A stretch of 34,172 nucleotides of DNA. Origin: Scatosoma sp045650185. Lineage in GTDB: Bacteria > Bacillota > Clostridia > Christensenellales > Borkfalkiaceae. Below the pieces are notes generated by a model. It was not told the DNA's origin, searched no databases, and saw only the letters and a program-made list of their open reading frames with translations. Below are positions 7,356-17,135 of the stretch, piece after piece (within the stretch, counting starts at the first letter, position 1; each line of letters begins with the position of its first letter). The position numbers and the translations under genes were made by a program. Location of the stretch: positions 1 through 34,172 of the forward strand of contig JAZRQY010000014.1 of NCBI GenBank assembly GCA_045650185.1, in the 5' to 3' direction.

Positions 7356-9041
7356 ATGGATTACAAGAAATATATTGCCGAAAAATTACAGGTTGAGGGT
7401 GTCAGCGCAGAGGAAATTTACGAAAGCATTGCTCTGCCTCCGAACACGGAGATGGGGGATTATGCGCTTCCTTGCTTTAAGTTTGCAAAGGTACTTCGTA
7501 AAAGCCCCGTGATGATTGCCGAGGCGCTGAAAGCAGGCTTTGCAACGGACGACGTTGTGTCCGAGGTTTCTGCCGTCAACGGGTATTTGAATTTCAAAAT
7601 CAACAAAAATGGTTTGGTGGCGCAGACTTTGGAAAAGATTTTTGCCGAGGGAGATCGCTACGGCGCGTCCACCGAGGGCGCAGGAAAGTCCGTTTGTATC
7701 GACTATTCCTCTATCAACATCGCAAAGCCCTTCCATATCGGGCACCTTTCCACGACGGTTTTGGGTGGTGCGCTGTATCGTATCATGAACTTCTTGGGCT
7801 ATAAGGCAATCGGTATCAACCACTTGGGCGACTACGGCACGCAGTTTGGTAAGCTGATTTCCGCCTATAAGCGTTGGGGTGTCAGAGAGGAGATTGAACG
7901 GGGCGGTATTCGTGCGTTGAACGAGCTGTACGTTCGTTTCCACCGCGAGGCAGAAGAACATCCCGAATACGAGGACGAGGCGCGCGCATACTTTAAGCGT
8001 ATCGAGGAAAAGGACGAGGAATGTTTAGAGCTGTTCCATTGGTTTAAGGAACTCACCTTAAAGGACGTGCAAAAAATTTACGAGCTTTTGGATATTCACT
8101 TTGATTCCTACAACGGCGAAAGCTTCTTCTCCGACAAAATGGGGCCTATCGTTGCGGAATTAAAAGAAAAGGGGCTGCTCATTGAAAGCCGTGGCGCGCA
8201 GGTCGTAGACCTCGAAGAATACGGCATGACCCCCTGCATGATTTTGAAATCGGACGGAACTTCCCTGTACGCTACCCGTGATATGGCGGCGGCGCAGTAC
8301 AGAAAGGACAACTACGATTTTGAAAAATGTTTGTATGTCGTTGCATACCAACAAAACTTGCATTTTAAGCAATTCTTCAAGGTGCTGGAATTGATGGGCA
8401 AGGAATGGGCGAAGGATCTTGTCCACGTTGCGTACGGTATGGTTTCCTTGGAAGAGGGTACCATGTCCACCCGTAAGGGCAACGTCGTGTTCTTGGAAGA
8501 CGTTATCGCAAAGTGTATCGAAAAGGCGTACGCAATCATCGACCAAAAGAATCCCAACCTCGAAAACAAAGAGGATGCGGCAAAGAAAGTGGGCGTAGGC
8601 GCGGTCATCTTTGGCGCTCTCTATAACAGCAAGATTAAGGATATCGTATTCTCCTACGATAAAGTCTTGAATTTCGAGGGCGAAACCAGCGTTTACGTGC
8701 AGTATACTTGCGCTAGGGCAAATTCCGTTCTGCAAAAGGGCGGTGTGCCGACCTCGTACGAAATTCCTGAGCTTTCCATGGCGGAAATTGACCTTGTGAA
8801 GGCTTTGGCGGACTTCCCTCAAACAGTAAAAGATTCCGCAGAAAAATACGAACCCTCGTATATCGCTCGTTTTGCGGTAGACGTAGCGCAGAAGTTCAAC
8901 AAATTCTATTTCGATTGCAAGATCTTGTCGGCAGAAGAAGAGAAGGTTAAAACCTTCCGTCTTGCTTTGACGGCGGCGACCCTGCAAACGTTGAAGAACG
9001 CCTTTGCGCTTTTGGGTATCGGTATTCCCGATAAAATGTAG
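7356..9041 (+). CDS. argS: Arginyl-tRNA synthetase
   Basis: Class I aminoacyl-tRNA synthetase charging tRNA-Arg; 561 residues, a typical length. Visible features are an N-terminal additional domain (about 1-110), the HIGH signature as FHIGHL, GINHLGDYGTQFGKL, the KMSKS-equivalent GTMSTRKGN, and a C-terminal DALR anticodon-binding domain starting around FEGETSVYVQYTCARANS. The ATG at 7356 follows AAAGGTG. It diverges from ychF and ends in a strong terminator. The leader between 7315 and 7355 is too short for a T-box, so no tRNA-responsive control is visible. Confidence 0.98.
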   Translation: MDYKKYIAEKLQVEGVSAEEIYESIALPPNTEMGDYALPCFKFAKVLRKSPVMIAEALKAGFATDDVVSEVSAVNGYLNFKINKNGLVAQTLEKIFAEGDRYGASTEGAGKSVCIDYSSINIAKPFHIGHLSTTVLGGALYRIMNFLGYKAIGINHLGDYGTQFGKLISAYKRWGVREEIERGGIRALNELYVRFHREAEEHPEYEDEARAYFKRIEEKDEECLELFHWFKELTLKDVQKIYELLDIHFDSYNGESFFSDKMGPIVAELKEKGLLIESRGAQVVDLEEYGMTPCMILKSDGTSLYATRDMAAAQYRKDNYDFEKCLYVVAYQQNLHFKQFFKVLELMGKEWAKDLVHVAYGMVSLEEGTMSTRKGNVVFLEDVIAKCIEKAYAIIDQKNPNLENKEDAAKKVGVGAVIFGALYNSKIKDIVFSYDKVLNFEGETSVYVQYTCARANSVLQKGGVPTSYEIPELSMAEIDLVKALADFPQTVKDSAEKYEPSYIARFAVDVAQKFNKFYFDCKILSAEEEKVKTFRLALTAATLQTLKNAFALLGIGIPDKM

Positions 9042-9054
9042 TCGTTTCTAAAAT

Positions 9055-9084
9055 ACTCTCCGTAAAACCGGAGAGTGTTTTTTT
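9055..9084 (+). terminator. Intrinsic terminator of argS
   Basis: Stem ACTCTCCG/CGGAGAGT (9055-9062 with 9069-9076) followed by GTTTTTTT. Confidence 0.9.
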
Positions 9085-9122
9085 GTAAAAAATCTTTTTG
9101 TAGAAAATTTTTCAAAAAACTA

Positions 9123-9151
9123 TTCCATTTTCCTTTTGAATATGCTATGAT
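9123..9151 (+). promoter_or_regulatory. Possible sigma-A promoter of helD
   Basis: TTCCAT (9123-9128), 17 bases, TATGAT (9146-9151), then GGAGGG before the ATG at 9181. The -35 box is a weak match. Confidence 0.5.
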
Positions 9152-9180
9152 TATATGGTGTACCAAACGGAGGGTATCGA

Positions 9181-11574
9181 ATGCGTAAAAAGTACTCGTA
9201 CGAAGAATTATTAAATATTCTCGATTCTCACAAAAATGCGGATAAGGAATGGTTTTTGTCGCTGATAAACGACGAGGAGCAAAACCGTTTTGAGGAGCAA
9301 CGAGTAGAGGCGGTCATGCAAATGATGCGCCTTGTTCGCATACGTCCACATAAGCGAAAAATTATCGAGGCGCAGGAAAAAATTGCGCAGATAGATAAGA
9401 ACAGAAATCCCTCTGCGGCGGACGTAGTCGCAATGCGCGCGTTATCTGCGGAGATTGCCGCTGAAACGGAGAAGATGGAAGAATACCGCTCCTATTTTGA
9501 GGAGCCGTACTTTGCGCGAATGGACCTCGTAGACGATAAGGAAGGGTATAACAGCTACTATATTGGCAAAAAGGGGGACAGCAGGCTGGAAATTATCGAC
9601 TGGCGCGCCCCTGTTGCTAAGCGATACTATCAAAAAAGTTGCGTTTCTTTTTCGTTTGGGGAATACGCATATCAGGCAATTTTGCGCCGTGCGCTTCGTG
9701 TAAAGAACGGTAGGTTTTTAGAGTATAAAAACGAGTATCTTTCTTTGAAGGACTACCTGACGGAAGAGGAAATCGGCGGCAGGGACGAGGATAACGTATT
9801 AGATCCCTTCCTGCGTGAGATTATCCGCAACCGCAAAGAGGAAACGGCGGTTCAGGACATCATTCGCACTATTCAGGAAAAGCAATATGAGATCATTACT
9901 TTGCCGGAAGAGAGCAACTTTGTCCTGCAAGGGTGCGCAGGTAGCGGTAAAACGATGGTTATGTTGCATAGGCTGAGCTACTTGATGTACAACCACGACG
10001 GCATACGCGCGCACGACGTTTTGATTATTACGCCGAGTAAGTCGTTTACCGATTTTATCAATGAGCTGGCTACCGTCTTGGAGCTGAACGGCGTACGTAC
10101 TTTGACCATTCAAGAATACTTTATGCAGGTCTTGAAAAACGAGAAGATTGACTTAAGCGACAAGATTGACTTTTCGCAAAAGGAATCCGAGGACTACCTT
10201 TCCTACGTATACTCTGCGCAGTTCCCCAAGGACCTGAAAAAGAAGATGAACAAGGTCTACGACGGATTGTACGGCTTGTTTACGGGGGAAGAGTGCGAGG
10301 CGTTCATCGCGCAGATTATTGACGATTGCAAGCGCCAAGTTTCCGTCTACGATAAAATCAAAAACGCATCCCTTCGAATTCGTAGGACGGTTTTAGGGGA
10401 AATTAAAGAGAAAAAAGAGGGTGGGCTGTACTACACGAAACGGTATCGGAACTTGATGAATGCTGTTTTGGACGTACTCGATTTCTTCGACGGGACGTTG
10501 AAGAGTGAAAAGGCGAAAACGCCCGAATATTTCTATCGTCAGTTGCTCTCCTTCTATAAGAGCGCAAGCTATGTTTCAAGGCGAGCGGATGAGATTACGA
10601 AAGAAGCTTTGGATGGCTTGGAAAAACTTGCGGTGGAAATCCAAAAAGAAATTGTCGATTTACGACGGTTTAAGCAGCGGATTGGCGATACGGAAACTTA
10701 TTTATATGCAGACAGAATAGAGCGCAGGGAGGCTCTGTTGCAGGAAACCGAGCGCATTAAAAATGCGGTTTGTGAAATCGAAGAGGATACGACTGCTTTT
10801 TGTGAATTTTATCAATACCTCTTTGGTGAAAAGTCTTTTTCCGCTTTGGGTGGCGGCGAAAATTTCGTGGATATCGTGCGGTATTTCTATCGTGAAACGG
10901 TGAAGAAATACAAGCTGAAATACGGAATGAACGGAAAAAATATGTATCCGTCGGATGCCTATGCGGTATGTCTAATCTGCAGCTATTTAGGCAGACGGTT
11001 GACCCCTGCCCATTCCTATGTATTCGTTGACGAGGCGCAGGATATTTCCGAGGGAGAATATCGACTGTTGCAAAGTATTAACGATGTGGCTGCGTTCAAT
11101 CTCTTTGGCGACGTGGAGCAGAATATTACTGGCTATCGAGGGATTCGTGACTGGTCGCAGACGTTTAAAGACTACCGTCTGTTTACCCTCAATCAAAACT
11201 ACCGAAACACCAACCAAATCGTCGATTTCGTTTCGTCTCAGTTGCCTGTTGATATGCAATCTATCGGCTACGACGGACCGCCCGTTGAACGGATTAAACC
11301 TCGCGGCATCAGCGCGTTTTTCAAGGAGAAAAAGGGCTTGAAGGCGATTATCTGCTCTGAGCAGAACAAAGAAAAATATATGCGAAAGGCGTATAACGAC
11401 TTAACTCATAAAGGAGTTATCTCCAAGACGAAAATCAACGTAATGACGGTCTACGAGAGTAAGGGGTTGGAGTTTTCTTCCGTAGCGGTTGCGATAGAGG
11501 GAATGACGGAAAATGAACGCTATGTCGCGTACACGCGTGCGCTACAACATTTAGCAATTATAGATGAGGAATAA
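9181..11574 (+). CDS. helD: HelD-like UvrD/Rep superfamily 1 helicase
   Basis: A 797-residue SF1A protein of the HelD type. In Bacillus HelD binds RNA polymerase and recycles stalled complexes using ATP. Supporting features are the long N-terminal helical arm (about 30-110) instead of a plain Rep start, the HelD-typical SYYIGKKGDSRLEIIDWRAP segment, Walker A GCAGSGKT at residues 251-258, Walker B FVDEAQDISEGEY, motif IV/V LNQNYRNT and MTVYESKGLEFSSVAVA, and motif VI ERYVAYTRALQHL. The insertion between motifs Ia and II (about 320-570) is the HelD secondary-channel arm region by analogy. It stops one base before the following HAD gene, implying co-transcription. The alternative is a general DNA helicase, but the IDWRAP segment argues for HelD. 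Confidence 0.88.
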   Translation: MRKKYSYEELLNILDSHKNADKEWFLSLINDEEQNRFEEQRVEAVMQMMRLVRIRPHKRKIIEAQEKIAQIDKNRNPSAADVVAMRALSAEIAAETEKMEEYRSYFEEPYFARMDLVDDKEGYNSYYIGKKGDSRLEIIDWRAPVAKRYYQKSCVSFSFGEYAYQAILRRALRVKNGRFLEYKNEYLSLKDYLTEEEIGGRDEDNVLDPFLREIIRNRKEETAVQDIIRTIQEKQYEIITLPEESNFVLQGCAGSGKTMVMLHRLSYLMYNHDGIRAHDVLIITPSKSFTDFINELATVLELNGVRTLTIQEYFMQVLKNEKIDLSDKIDFSQKESEDYLSYVYSAQFPKDLKKKMNKVYDGLYGLFTGEECEAFIAQIIDDCKRQVSVYDKIKNASLRIRRTVLGEIKEKKEGGLYYTKRYRNLMNAVLDVLDFFDGTLKSEKAKTPEYFYRQLLSFYKSASYVSRRADEITKEALDGLEKLAVEIQKEIVDLRRFKQRIGDTETYLYADRIERREALLQETERIKNAVCEIEEDTTAFCEFYQYLFGEKSFSALGGGENFVDIVRYFYRETVKKYKLKYGMNGKNMYPSDAYAVCLICSYLGRRLTPAHSYVFVDEAQDISEGEYRLLQSINDVAAFNLFGDVEQNITGYRGIRDWSQTFKDYRLFTLNQNYRNTNQIVDFVSSQLPVDMQSIGYDGPPVERIKPRGISAFFKEKKGLKAIICSEQNKEKYMRKAYNDLTHKGVISKTKINVMTVYESKGLEFSSVAVAIEGMTENERYVAYTRALQHLAIIDEE

Positions 11575-11575
11575 T

Positions 11576-12265
11576 ATGGGGTACGATATTTTTTTGTTGG
11601 ACGTTGACGATACGATTTTGGATTTTCACGGGGCGGCGATTGCGGCGGTGCAGTCGGCGTTCGAGCGTTGCTCCTTGGAATGGAAAGAGGGCTATGCCGA
11701 GGAATATACTCGCTTTAACGCTTCCCTTTGGGCGCAACTCGAACGCAAGGAAATCACGAGGGAACACCTGCACGCAACGCGATTCCCTCAGTTTTTGCAA
11801 CTGCTTGGCATAGAGAATGCGGATGGCGATACGATCAACGAGCTGTACGAGGAATTCATTATGACGCGTCCTCAGTATTTTTGTGGCGCAAAGGAGTTTT
11901 TGGCGGCGTTAAACGAGAGAGGACGGGTGTACTTTCTTACGAATGGGACTTTGCGAATCCAGCGCGCGCGCTTTGATGCGGCGGACCTTTGGAAATATGC
12001 GGAGGCGACCTTTGTTTCGGGGGAAGCAGGTGCGGATAAGCCGGCAAAGCAATACACCGATTACGTCTTAGATCGTATTCCGGACTTTGAAAAGGAGCGC
12101 GCGATTTGGATCGGCGACAGCCTGACGGCAGACGTTCGCGCGGCGCTCAATGCAGAGATTGACTGCGTATGGTTTAATCCTCAGGGAAAAGCAGGAAGAG
12201 ATGACCTGATTCCCACTTACGAGGCAAAAGATTATCAAGAAATTCTGCAAATTCTTGAAAAATAA
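11576..12265 (+). CDS. HAD-superfamily nucleotidase/phosphatase, YjjG-like
   Basis: A 229-residue haloacid-dehalogenase hydrolase. All four motifs are visible: DVDDT at residues 9-13 with the nucleophilic Asp, LTNGT, the lysine in ADKPAKQY and WIGDSLTADV. The helical cap between motifs I and II and the AGADKP segment fit the YjjG/YfnB group of noncanonical pyrimidine-nucleotide 5'-nucleotidases, but the substrate cannot be read from sequence. The ATG at 11576 is preferred over one at 11564 because GAGGA lies five bases before it and the protein then starts directly with the conserved strand. It begins one base after the helD stop. Confidence 0.85.
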   Translation: MGYDIFLLDVDDTILDFHGAAIAAVQSAFERCSLEWKEGYAEEYTRFNASLWAQLERKEITREHLHATRFPQFLQLLGIENADGDTINELYEEFIMTRPQYFCGAKEFLAALNERGRVYFLTNGTLRIQRARFDAADLWKYAEATFVSGEAGADKPAKQYTDYVLDRIPDFEKERAIWIGDSLTADVRAALNAEIDCVWFNPQGKAGRDDLIPTYEAKDYQEILQILEK

Positions 12266-12298
12266 CCCCATTGAGGCGAAAATTTTTCTATCAAACGT

Positions 12299-12327
12299 TT
12301 GAAAAAAGCCCCAAAAGGTGTTATAAT
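12299..12327 (+). promoter_or_regulatory. Sigma-A promoter of the topoisomerase genes
   Basis: TTGAAA (12299-12304), 17 bases, TATAAT (12322-12327). The leader to the ATG at 12394 contains a small GAGC/GCTC hairpin near 12352-12363 and ends with TGAGGAT. Confidence 0.75.
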
Positions 12328-12393
12328 AAAAATTAGAATGTATATTGTGGGGGAGCATTTGCTCTATGCGCTCTCTCAAAAAATGAGGATAGA

Positions 12394-14577
12394 ATGGCGA
12401 CGGAAAAGAAGAAAACAGAAAACGGAACGGAAAATTACAGCGCGAAAAACATTGACGTTTTAGAGGGCTTAGATGCCGTTCGTATGCGTCCGGGTATGTA
12501 CATCGGCTCTACCGGTATCAAAGGTCTGCACCATATCTTGTGGGAGATTGTAGACAACGCGATTGACGAAGCCGCGAATGGACACGCCACCAAGGTATGC
12601 GTCACTTTGCACGCAGACGGTAGCGCTTCCGTAGAGGACAACGGACGTGGTATTCCCACCGATATTCACCCGAAAGAAAAGGTTTCGGGTGTTCAGCTTG
12701 TCTTTACAAAACTGCACGCAGGCGGTAAATTCGGGCAAGGCAACTACGAATTTTCGGGTGGTTTGCACGGCGTTGGCGCATCGGTAACGAACGCGCTGTC
12801 CGAATGGCTTACGGTCGAAGTATACAGAAAGCACGTCTATAAAATGAGTTTCCACGCCCATTACAATAAGCGCAAGGCAAAGTGGGAATCGGGTGTTCCC
12901 GATGCGCCGTTGGAAAATACGGGCGTATCTACCCGCCGCACGGGTACTTTGGTTCGCTTTAAGCCGGATGCAAACGTGTTCAGCGAAGTGGATTTTGACT
13001 TGGATACCGTTGAGGAGCGTTTGAACGAACTTGCCTTCTTAAACCGTGGCGTTGAAATCACTTTGGTTGACGAGCGCATCACGATGGCGGACGCAAAGCG
13101 TCGCAAGGGCAATCTTCTTTCCGACGAGGAAGGGGACGAAGACGGCGAAGAGCAGGTTGAATTAACGGAAGTTTCCACTGATGCAGGCGTGGAAATGCCG
13201 TCGCTGTTTGACTTTGAAAACGGTCAAGGCAATCTGTTTGCGCAGGTGGACGAGCTTGCTTTAGAAAGCGAGGCGTATCGTACCGTCTTTAAATACGACG
13301 GTGGTATTATCGACTTTGTAAAAAGTCAAAATGCTGCAAAGAAAAAGTTGTACGCGCAGCCCATTTATTATACCGCGACGAAAAACGACATCGTCGTGGA
13401 GTTTGCCATTCAACATACGGGCGATTATACGGAAAATATCTATTCGTTTGTCAACAATATCCCTACGCCGGAGGGCGGTTACCATGAAATGGGCTTTAAA
13501 TCGGGGCTGGTACGCGTACTTAACGAATATGCGCGTAGCAACGGCTTCTTAAAGGATAAGGACCCCAATTTCCAAGGTGACGACTTCCGTGAGGGGTTGA
13601 CGGCTGTTTTGTCGATTAAGATGAAGAGCGTACAGTTCGAGGGGCAGACGAAGACTAAGCTTGGTAATACCGAGGCAAGACCTGCGGTAGAGGCTACGGT
13701 GATCGAAGGCTTTAACGTCATTTCGACGACCCGTGGCTTTAAGAAAATTCTCGAGGAGATTATCAAAAAAGCGCAGGGCGCGGCAAAGGTGCGTATTGCG
13801 GCAAAGCAAGCGAAGGATAACGCTCGTGAGAAAAAGAGCATCGACGGCTTGACCTTAATCGGCAAGCTGGCGGCATGCTCGGGTAGAAAACCTGAATTCA
13901 ACGAAATGTTTATCGTAGAGGGCGACTCGGCAGGCGGTACGGCAAAACAGGCGCGTGTTCGTCAGTTCCAATCCATTCTTCCCTTGCGCGGTAAACCGTT
14001 GAACGTAGAGAAGAAACGCTTAAACCAGATCCTCGAAAACGAAGAAATTCGTACGATGATTGGCGCAATCGGCGGCGGTATTGACCCCGATTTCAACCTC
14101 GATAAAATCAACTATCATAAAATCATCATCCTTTCGGATGCCGACCAAGACGGTATGCACATTCGTTGTATTTTGCTTACCTTCTTCTTCCGTTATATGC
14201 GTCCCTTAGTAAACGCAGGGCACGTGTATATCGGTATGCCCCCGCTCTATAAGGTATATAAAGGGGATAAAGTAGAATATGCCTACGACGACAAGGAGTT
14301 GGAGCTCGCAATCGAAAAGATTGGTAAAGGTTATCAACTGCAACGCTATAAAGGGCTTGGTGAAATGAATGCCGAACAGCTGTGGGAAACGACGATGAAC
14401 CCTGCGACCCGTAACTTGATTCAGGTCACGGTAGAGGATGCCGCAAAAGCGGATCGTATGATTACGACCTTGATGGGGGATAAGTCGGAAGGCAGAAAGG
14501 AATTCTTGGCAAAGTATGCGAATTTCAATAAGAAAGACGCGTTTATGGAAAAATTGGAAGAAAAGGAGGGCAAATAA
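12394..14577 (+). CDS. parE: Type IIA topoisomerase ATPase subunit (ParE/GyrB family)
   Basis: The 727-residue B subunit of a type II topoisomerase. The GHKL ATPase has EIVDNAIDEA (51-60), DNGRGIP (82-88) and GGLHGVGASVTNALS (122-136). The TOPRIM domain has VEGDSAGGTAKQAR with Glu509 and DADQDG with Asp582 and Asp584, and the tail has RYKGLGEMNAEQLWETTMNP. Between VDER (225-228) and YRTVFKYDGG (295-304) sits an extra, strongly acidic stretch of about 65 residues that is absent from the usual transducer domain. Gyrase versus topoisomerase IV cannot be decided from this subunit alone; the partner lacks a good GyrA box and there is no dnaA/recF neighbourhood, so ParE is my preferred but uncertain name. 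The partner gene follows after three bases. Confidence 0.85.
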   Translation: MATEKKKTENGTENYSAKNIDVLEGLDAVRMRPGMYIGSTGIKGLHHILWEIVDNAIDEAANGHATKVCVTLHADGSASVEDNGRGIPTDIHPKEKVSGVQLVFTKLHAGGKFGQGNYEFSGGLHGVGASVTNALSEWLTVEVYRKHVYKMSFHAHYNKRKAKWESGVPDAPLENTGVSTRRTGTLVRFKPDANVFSEVDFDLDTVEERLNELAFLNRGVEITLVDERITMADAKRRKGNLLSDEEGDEDGEEQVELTEVSTDAGVEMPSLFDFENGQGNLFAQVDELALESEAYRTVFKYDGGIIDFVKSQNAAKKKLYAQPIYYTATKNDIVVEFAIQHTGDYTENIYSFVNNIPTPEGGYHEMGFKSGLVRVLNEYARSNGFLKDKDPNFQGDDFREGLTAVLSIKMKSVQFEGQTKTKLGNTEARPAVEATVIEGFNVISTTRGFKKILEEIIKKAQGAAKVRIAAKQAKDNAREKKSIDGLTLIGKLAACSGRKPEFNEMFIVEGDSAGGTAKQARVRQFQSILPLRGKPLNVEKKRLNQILENEEIRTMIGAIGGGIDPDFNLDKINYHKIIILSDADQDGMHIRCILLTFFFRYMRPLVNAGHVYIGMPPLYKVYKGDKVEYAYDDKELELAIEKIGKGYQLQRYKGLGEMNAEQLWETTMNPATRNLIQVTVEDAAKADRMITTLMGDKSEGRKEFLAKYANFNKKDAFMEKLEEKEGK

Positions 14578-14580
14578 GCG

Positions 14581-17049
14581 ATGGCAAAAGGTAAAAAGAT
14601 ACAACCTGAAGAAATCGTACCTACCGGTCAAACATATGTAGAGCCGTTGGAAAAAGTCCTGCATTCTTCGATGCTTCCGTATGCAGAGTTCGTTATTCTT
14701 GACCGTGCGCTTCCTCGCGTTGAGGACGGCTTAAAACCCGTTCAGCGCCGTATCTTGTATACGATGCACGAAATGGGGCTCACCCCCGATAAACCGCATA
14801 AAAAGAGCGCGCGTATCGTCGGTGATTGCATGGGTAAATATCATCCCCATGGCGACAGCTCGGTCTACGATGCGATGGTGCGTATGGCGCAGGGCTTCAA
14901 TATGGGCAAAACGCTTGTTAACGGCCACGGTAACTTTGGTTCGGTGGACGGCGACCCTGCGGCGGCTATGCGTTATACTGAAGCTCGTTTAGAGCCTCTT
15001 GCTTTGGAGCTTCTTCGCGATATCGACAAGGAAACCGTACCCTTTTCCTTGAACTTTGACGACAGTTTGAAAGAACCTGATATTCTTCCCGGACGTTTCC
15101 CCAACCTTTTGGTGAATGGTTCGTCTGGTATTGCGGTAGGGCTTGCAACGAACATCCCTACCCACAATCTCGCCGAGGTTATCAACGGCGTTGTGGCGTA
15201 CATCGATAATCCTGCCATCACCTTGGAAGAGATGATGGAATATATTCCCTGTCCCGATTTCCCTACGGGCGGTATCATCGTCGCAAACGAACTCATTCAA
15301 GCGTACAAAACGGGTAGGGGTAAGATTTCCGTGCGTGCGAAAATCTCCACCGAGAAGACGGACAACGGCAAGACGAATCTCGTCATTACCGAGCTTCCTT
15401 ACCAGGTGAATAAAGCGCAGCTTTTGAAGAAGATTGCAGAGCTCCGCGAGGAGAAAAAAGAGGAAATGGCGTGCGTAGATTACGTTGCGGACGAGTCCGA
15501 CCGTACGGGCATGCGCGCTGTTATTCGTGTCAAGAAAGAGGGGAATATCCCTGCGATTTTGAAACTTCTGTATAAATATACAGACCTTGAAACGACCTTT
15601 GGTATCAATATGGTCGTGATTGCGGACGGTAAGCCGCAACAGCTGGGTTTGATGGACGTTATTCGCCATTACGTGAACTACCAGCAGAAGTTGATTTTAA
15701 AGCGTACCTTGTTTGAGCTTGATCAAGCGGAGAGAAAGTGCCATATCTTAGAGGGTTTAATCGTTGCCGTTCAGAATATTGACGAAGTGATTGCGATTAT
15801 CAAGAAATCGGACAGCACGGCGGATGCGAAGGTCAAGTTGATGCAACGCTTCTCCATTTCCGAGGTGCAGGCGCATCACATTCTTGAATTGAAACTGGCG
15901 AGATTGACCAAGCTGGAAATCACCAAGCTTGAAAACGAGTTGAAGGAATTGCAAAAGCTCATCAAAAAGCTGACGGGCATTTCCAAGAGTAAGGAAAAGC
16001 AGTTGCAGGTGGTTAAAGAGGAAATCACCGAAATCAAGGACCGTTATCCTTCTCCTAGAAAGAGCCGTCTCGTCTTCACGACAGAAGAGGCGGACGGTCT
16101 TGTATCCGTTTCCCGTGAAAAGGTGCAGGGAGAAAAATGCACGGTTGCCTACACGGCAGACGATCGTATCAAGGTCTTAATCGGCGCGAACGCCGCAGGC
16201 ATCGAAAAGCCGATTGAGGGCAGATTTAAGCCGGGATTGGTGGCTAGTTTGCTTTTGAAAACGGCGACGGATAAGCGAATTATGGCGTTTACCAACTACG
16301 GAAATTGCTATAAGCTGGACATTTACGCGCCCGAATATGCGTGCCGTTTCACGGACGAAGGGGTGTCCTTGCAGGACGTTTGCAAAGAGGCGCTTGAGGG
16401 CGAGAAAATTGTGGCTCTATTCGAGCTTCCTGCCCGCATGCCCATCGGCAACCTGATGTTCTTTACCAAAAAAGGTATGATGAAAAAGACGGCGTGGGGC
16501 GAATACGACCAAAAGAAGGACGCTTTCCAAGCCATCAAGCTTGCTGAGGACGACGAAGTGCTTACGGTTGAGAACGAAACAGCCGACGAGGATACGATTA
16601 TCATCGTGACGAAAGGCGGTATTTGCTTGAATGCCAAGAAGGATGATATTCCCGTGCAGGGCAGAATCGCAAGCGGTGTTCGAGGGATTCAGCTTCGCGA
16701 AGGCGATTCTGTGCTCCTAATGACTCAGCAAAACGGCGATGGTGAAATCGTGATTGCAACGGACGAAGGTAAGTTTAAGCGTGTCATCGTTTCACAAATT
16801 GAGCCGACGGGCAGGTATAAGAAAGGTAGCGCCATCGTAGGCTTGCGCGAGGGGGCGAAAGTCTTGTCTGCAAGCTACGTAACCGTTCCTTACTATTTGG
16901 CGGTAGTTGTAAAGGGGAACGTGGTATCTCAGCTTTCCACGGAAGACGTCTTTATCTTGATGCAGAGCGCGAAAGCAAAGCGTGTTCTTCGCTATGAAGA
17001 AGATTCGGTGGTTAAAGTATTCCCTATGCCTTATAAGAAGGCGGATTGA
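14581..17049 (+). CDS. parC: Type IIA topoisomerase DNA-cleaving subunit (ParC/GyrA family)
   Basis: The 822-residue A subunit. The winged-helix part carries GKYHPHGDSSVYDAMVRMAQ (85-104), with Ser93 and Asp97 at the positions equivalent to E. coli GyrA 83 and 87, the unmutated state for quinolone resistance. AAAMRYTEARL places the catalytic tyrosine at 132. A tower and coiled-coil region follow, and from about 500 a C-terminal beta-pinwheel. The expected GyrA box QRRGGKG is not present; the equivalent place reads QGRIASGV, so negative supercoiling activity is doubtful and a topoisomerase IV role is likelier. AAGGAGG at the end of the upstream gene serves as ribosome binding site, so the two subunits are made from one transcript. 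Confidence 0.85.
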   Translation: MAKGKKIQPEEIVPTGQTYVEPLEKVLHSSMLPYAEFVILDRALPRVEDGLKPVQRRILYTMHEMGLTPDKPHKKSARIVGDCMGKYHPHGDSSVYDAMVRMAQGFNMGKTLVNGHGNFGSVDGDPAAAMRYTEARLEPLALELLRDIDKETVPFSLNFDDSLKEPDILPGRFPNLLVNGSSGIAVGLATNIPTHNLAEVINGVVAYIDNPAITLEEMMEYIPCPDFPTGGIIVANELIQAYKTGRGKISVRAKISTEKTDNGKTNLVITELPYQVNKAQLLKKIAELREEKKEEMACVDYVADESDRTGMRAVIRVKKEGNIPAILKLLYKYTDLETTFGINMVVIADGKPQQLGLMDVIRHYVNYQQKLILKRTLFELDQAERKCHILEGLIVAVQNIDEVIAIIKKSDSTADAKVKLMQRFSISEVQAHHILELKLARLTKLEITKLENELKELQKLIKKLTGISKSKEKQLQVVKEEITEIKDRYPSPRKSRLVFTTEEADGLVSVSREKVQGEKCTVAYTADDRIKVLIGANAAGIEKPIEGRFKPGLVASLLLKTATDKRIMAFTNYGNCYKLDIYAPEYACRFTDEGVSLQDVCKEALEGEKIVALFELPARMPIGNLMFFTKKGMMKKTAWGEYDQKKDAFQAIKLAEDDEVLTVENETADEDTIIIVTKGGICLNAKKDDIPVQGRIASGVRGIQLREGDSVLLMTQQNGDGEIVIATDEGKFKRVIVSQIEPTGRYKKGSAIVGLREGAKVLSASYVTVPYYLAVVVKGNVVSQLSTEDVFILMQSAKAKRVLRYEEDSVVKVFPMPYKKAD

Positions 17050-17074
17050 TGGAAGGTTTTCTAAGATAGTTTCG

Positions 17075-17103
17075 GTCTAATTCGCAATATTACGACATAT
17101 GAT
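17075..17103 (+). promoter_or_regulatory. Probable sigma-E type sporulation promoter of spoIIID
   Basis: GTCTAATT (17075-17082), a 13-base spacer and CATATGAT (17096-17103) resemble the mother-cell sigma-E consensus (ATATT-like -35, CATACA-T -10). No good sigma-A promoter is visible in the gap. In Bacillus spoIIID is transcribed by sigma-E. Confidence 0.5.
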
Positions 17104-17135
17104 ATTCCGTAGACAAAAACGGAGGGGTCGTAATT

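Noticed and set aside
10505..10720. Small alternative-frame ORF inside helD
   Set aside because: It is fully contained in helD in another frame and has no family likeness or ribosome binding site of note.
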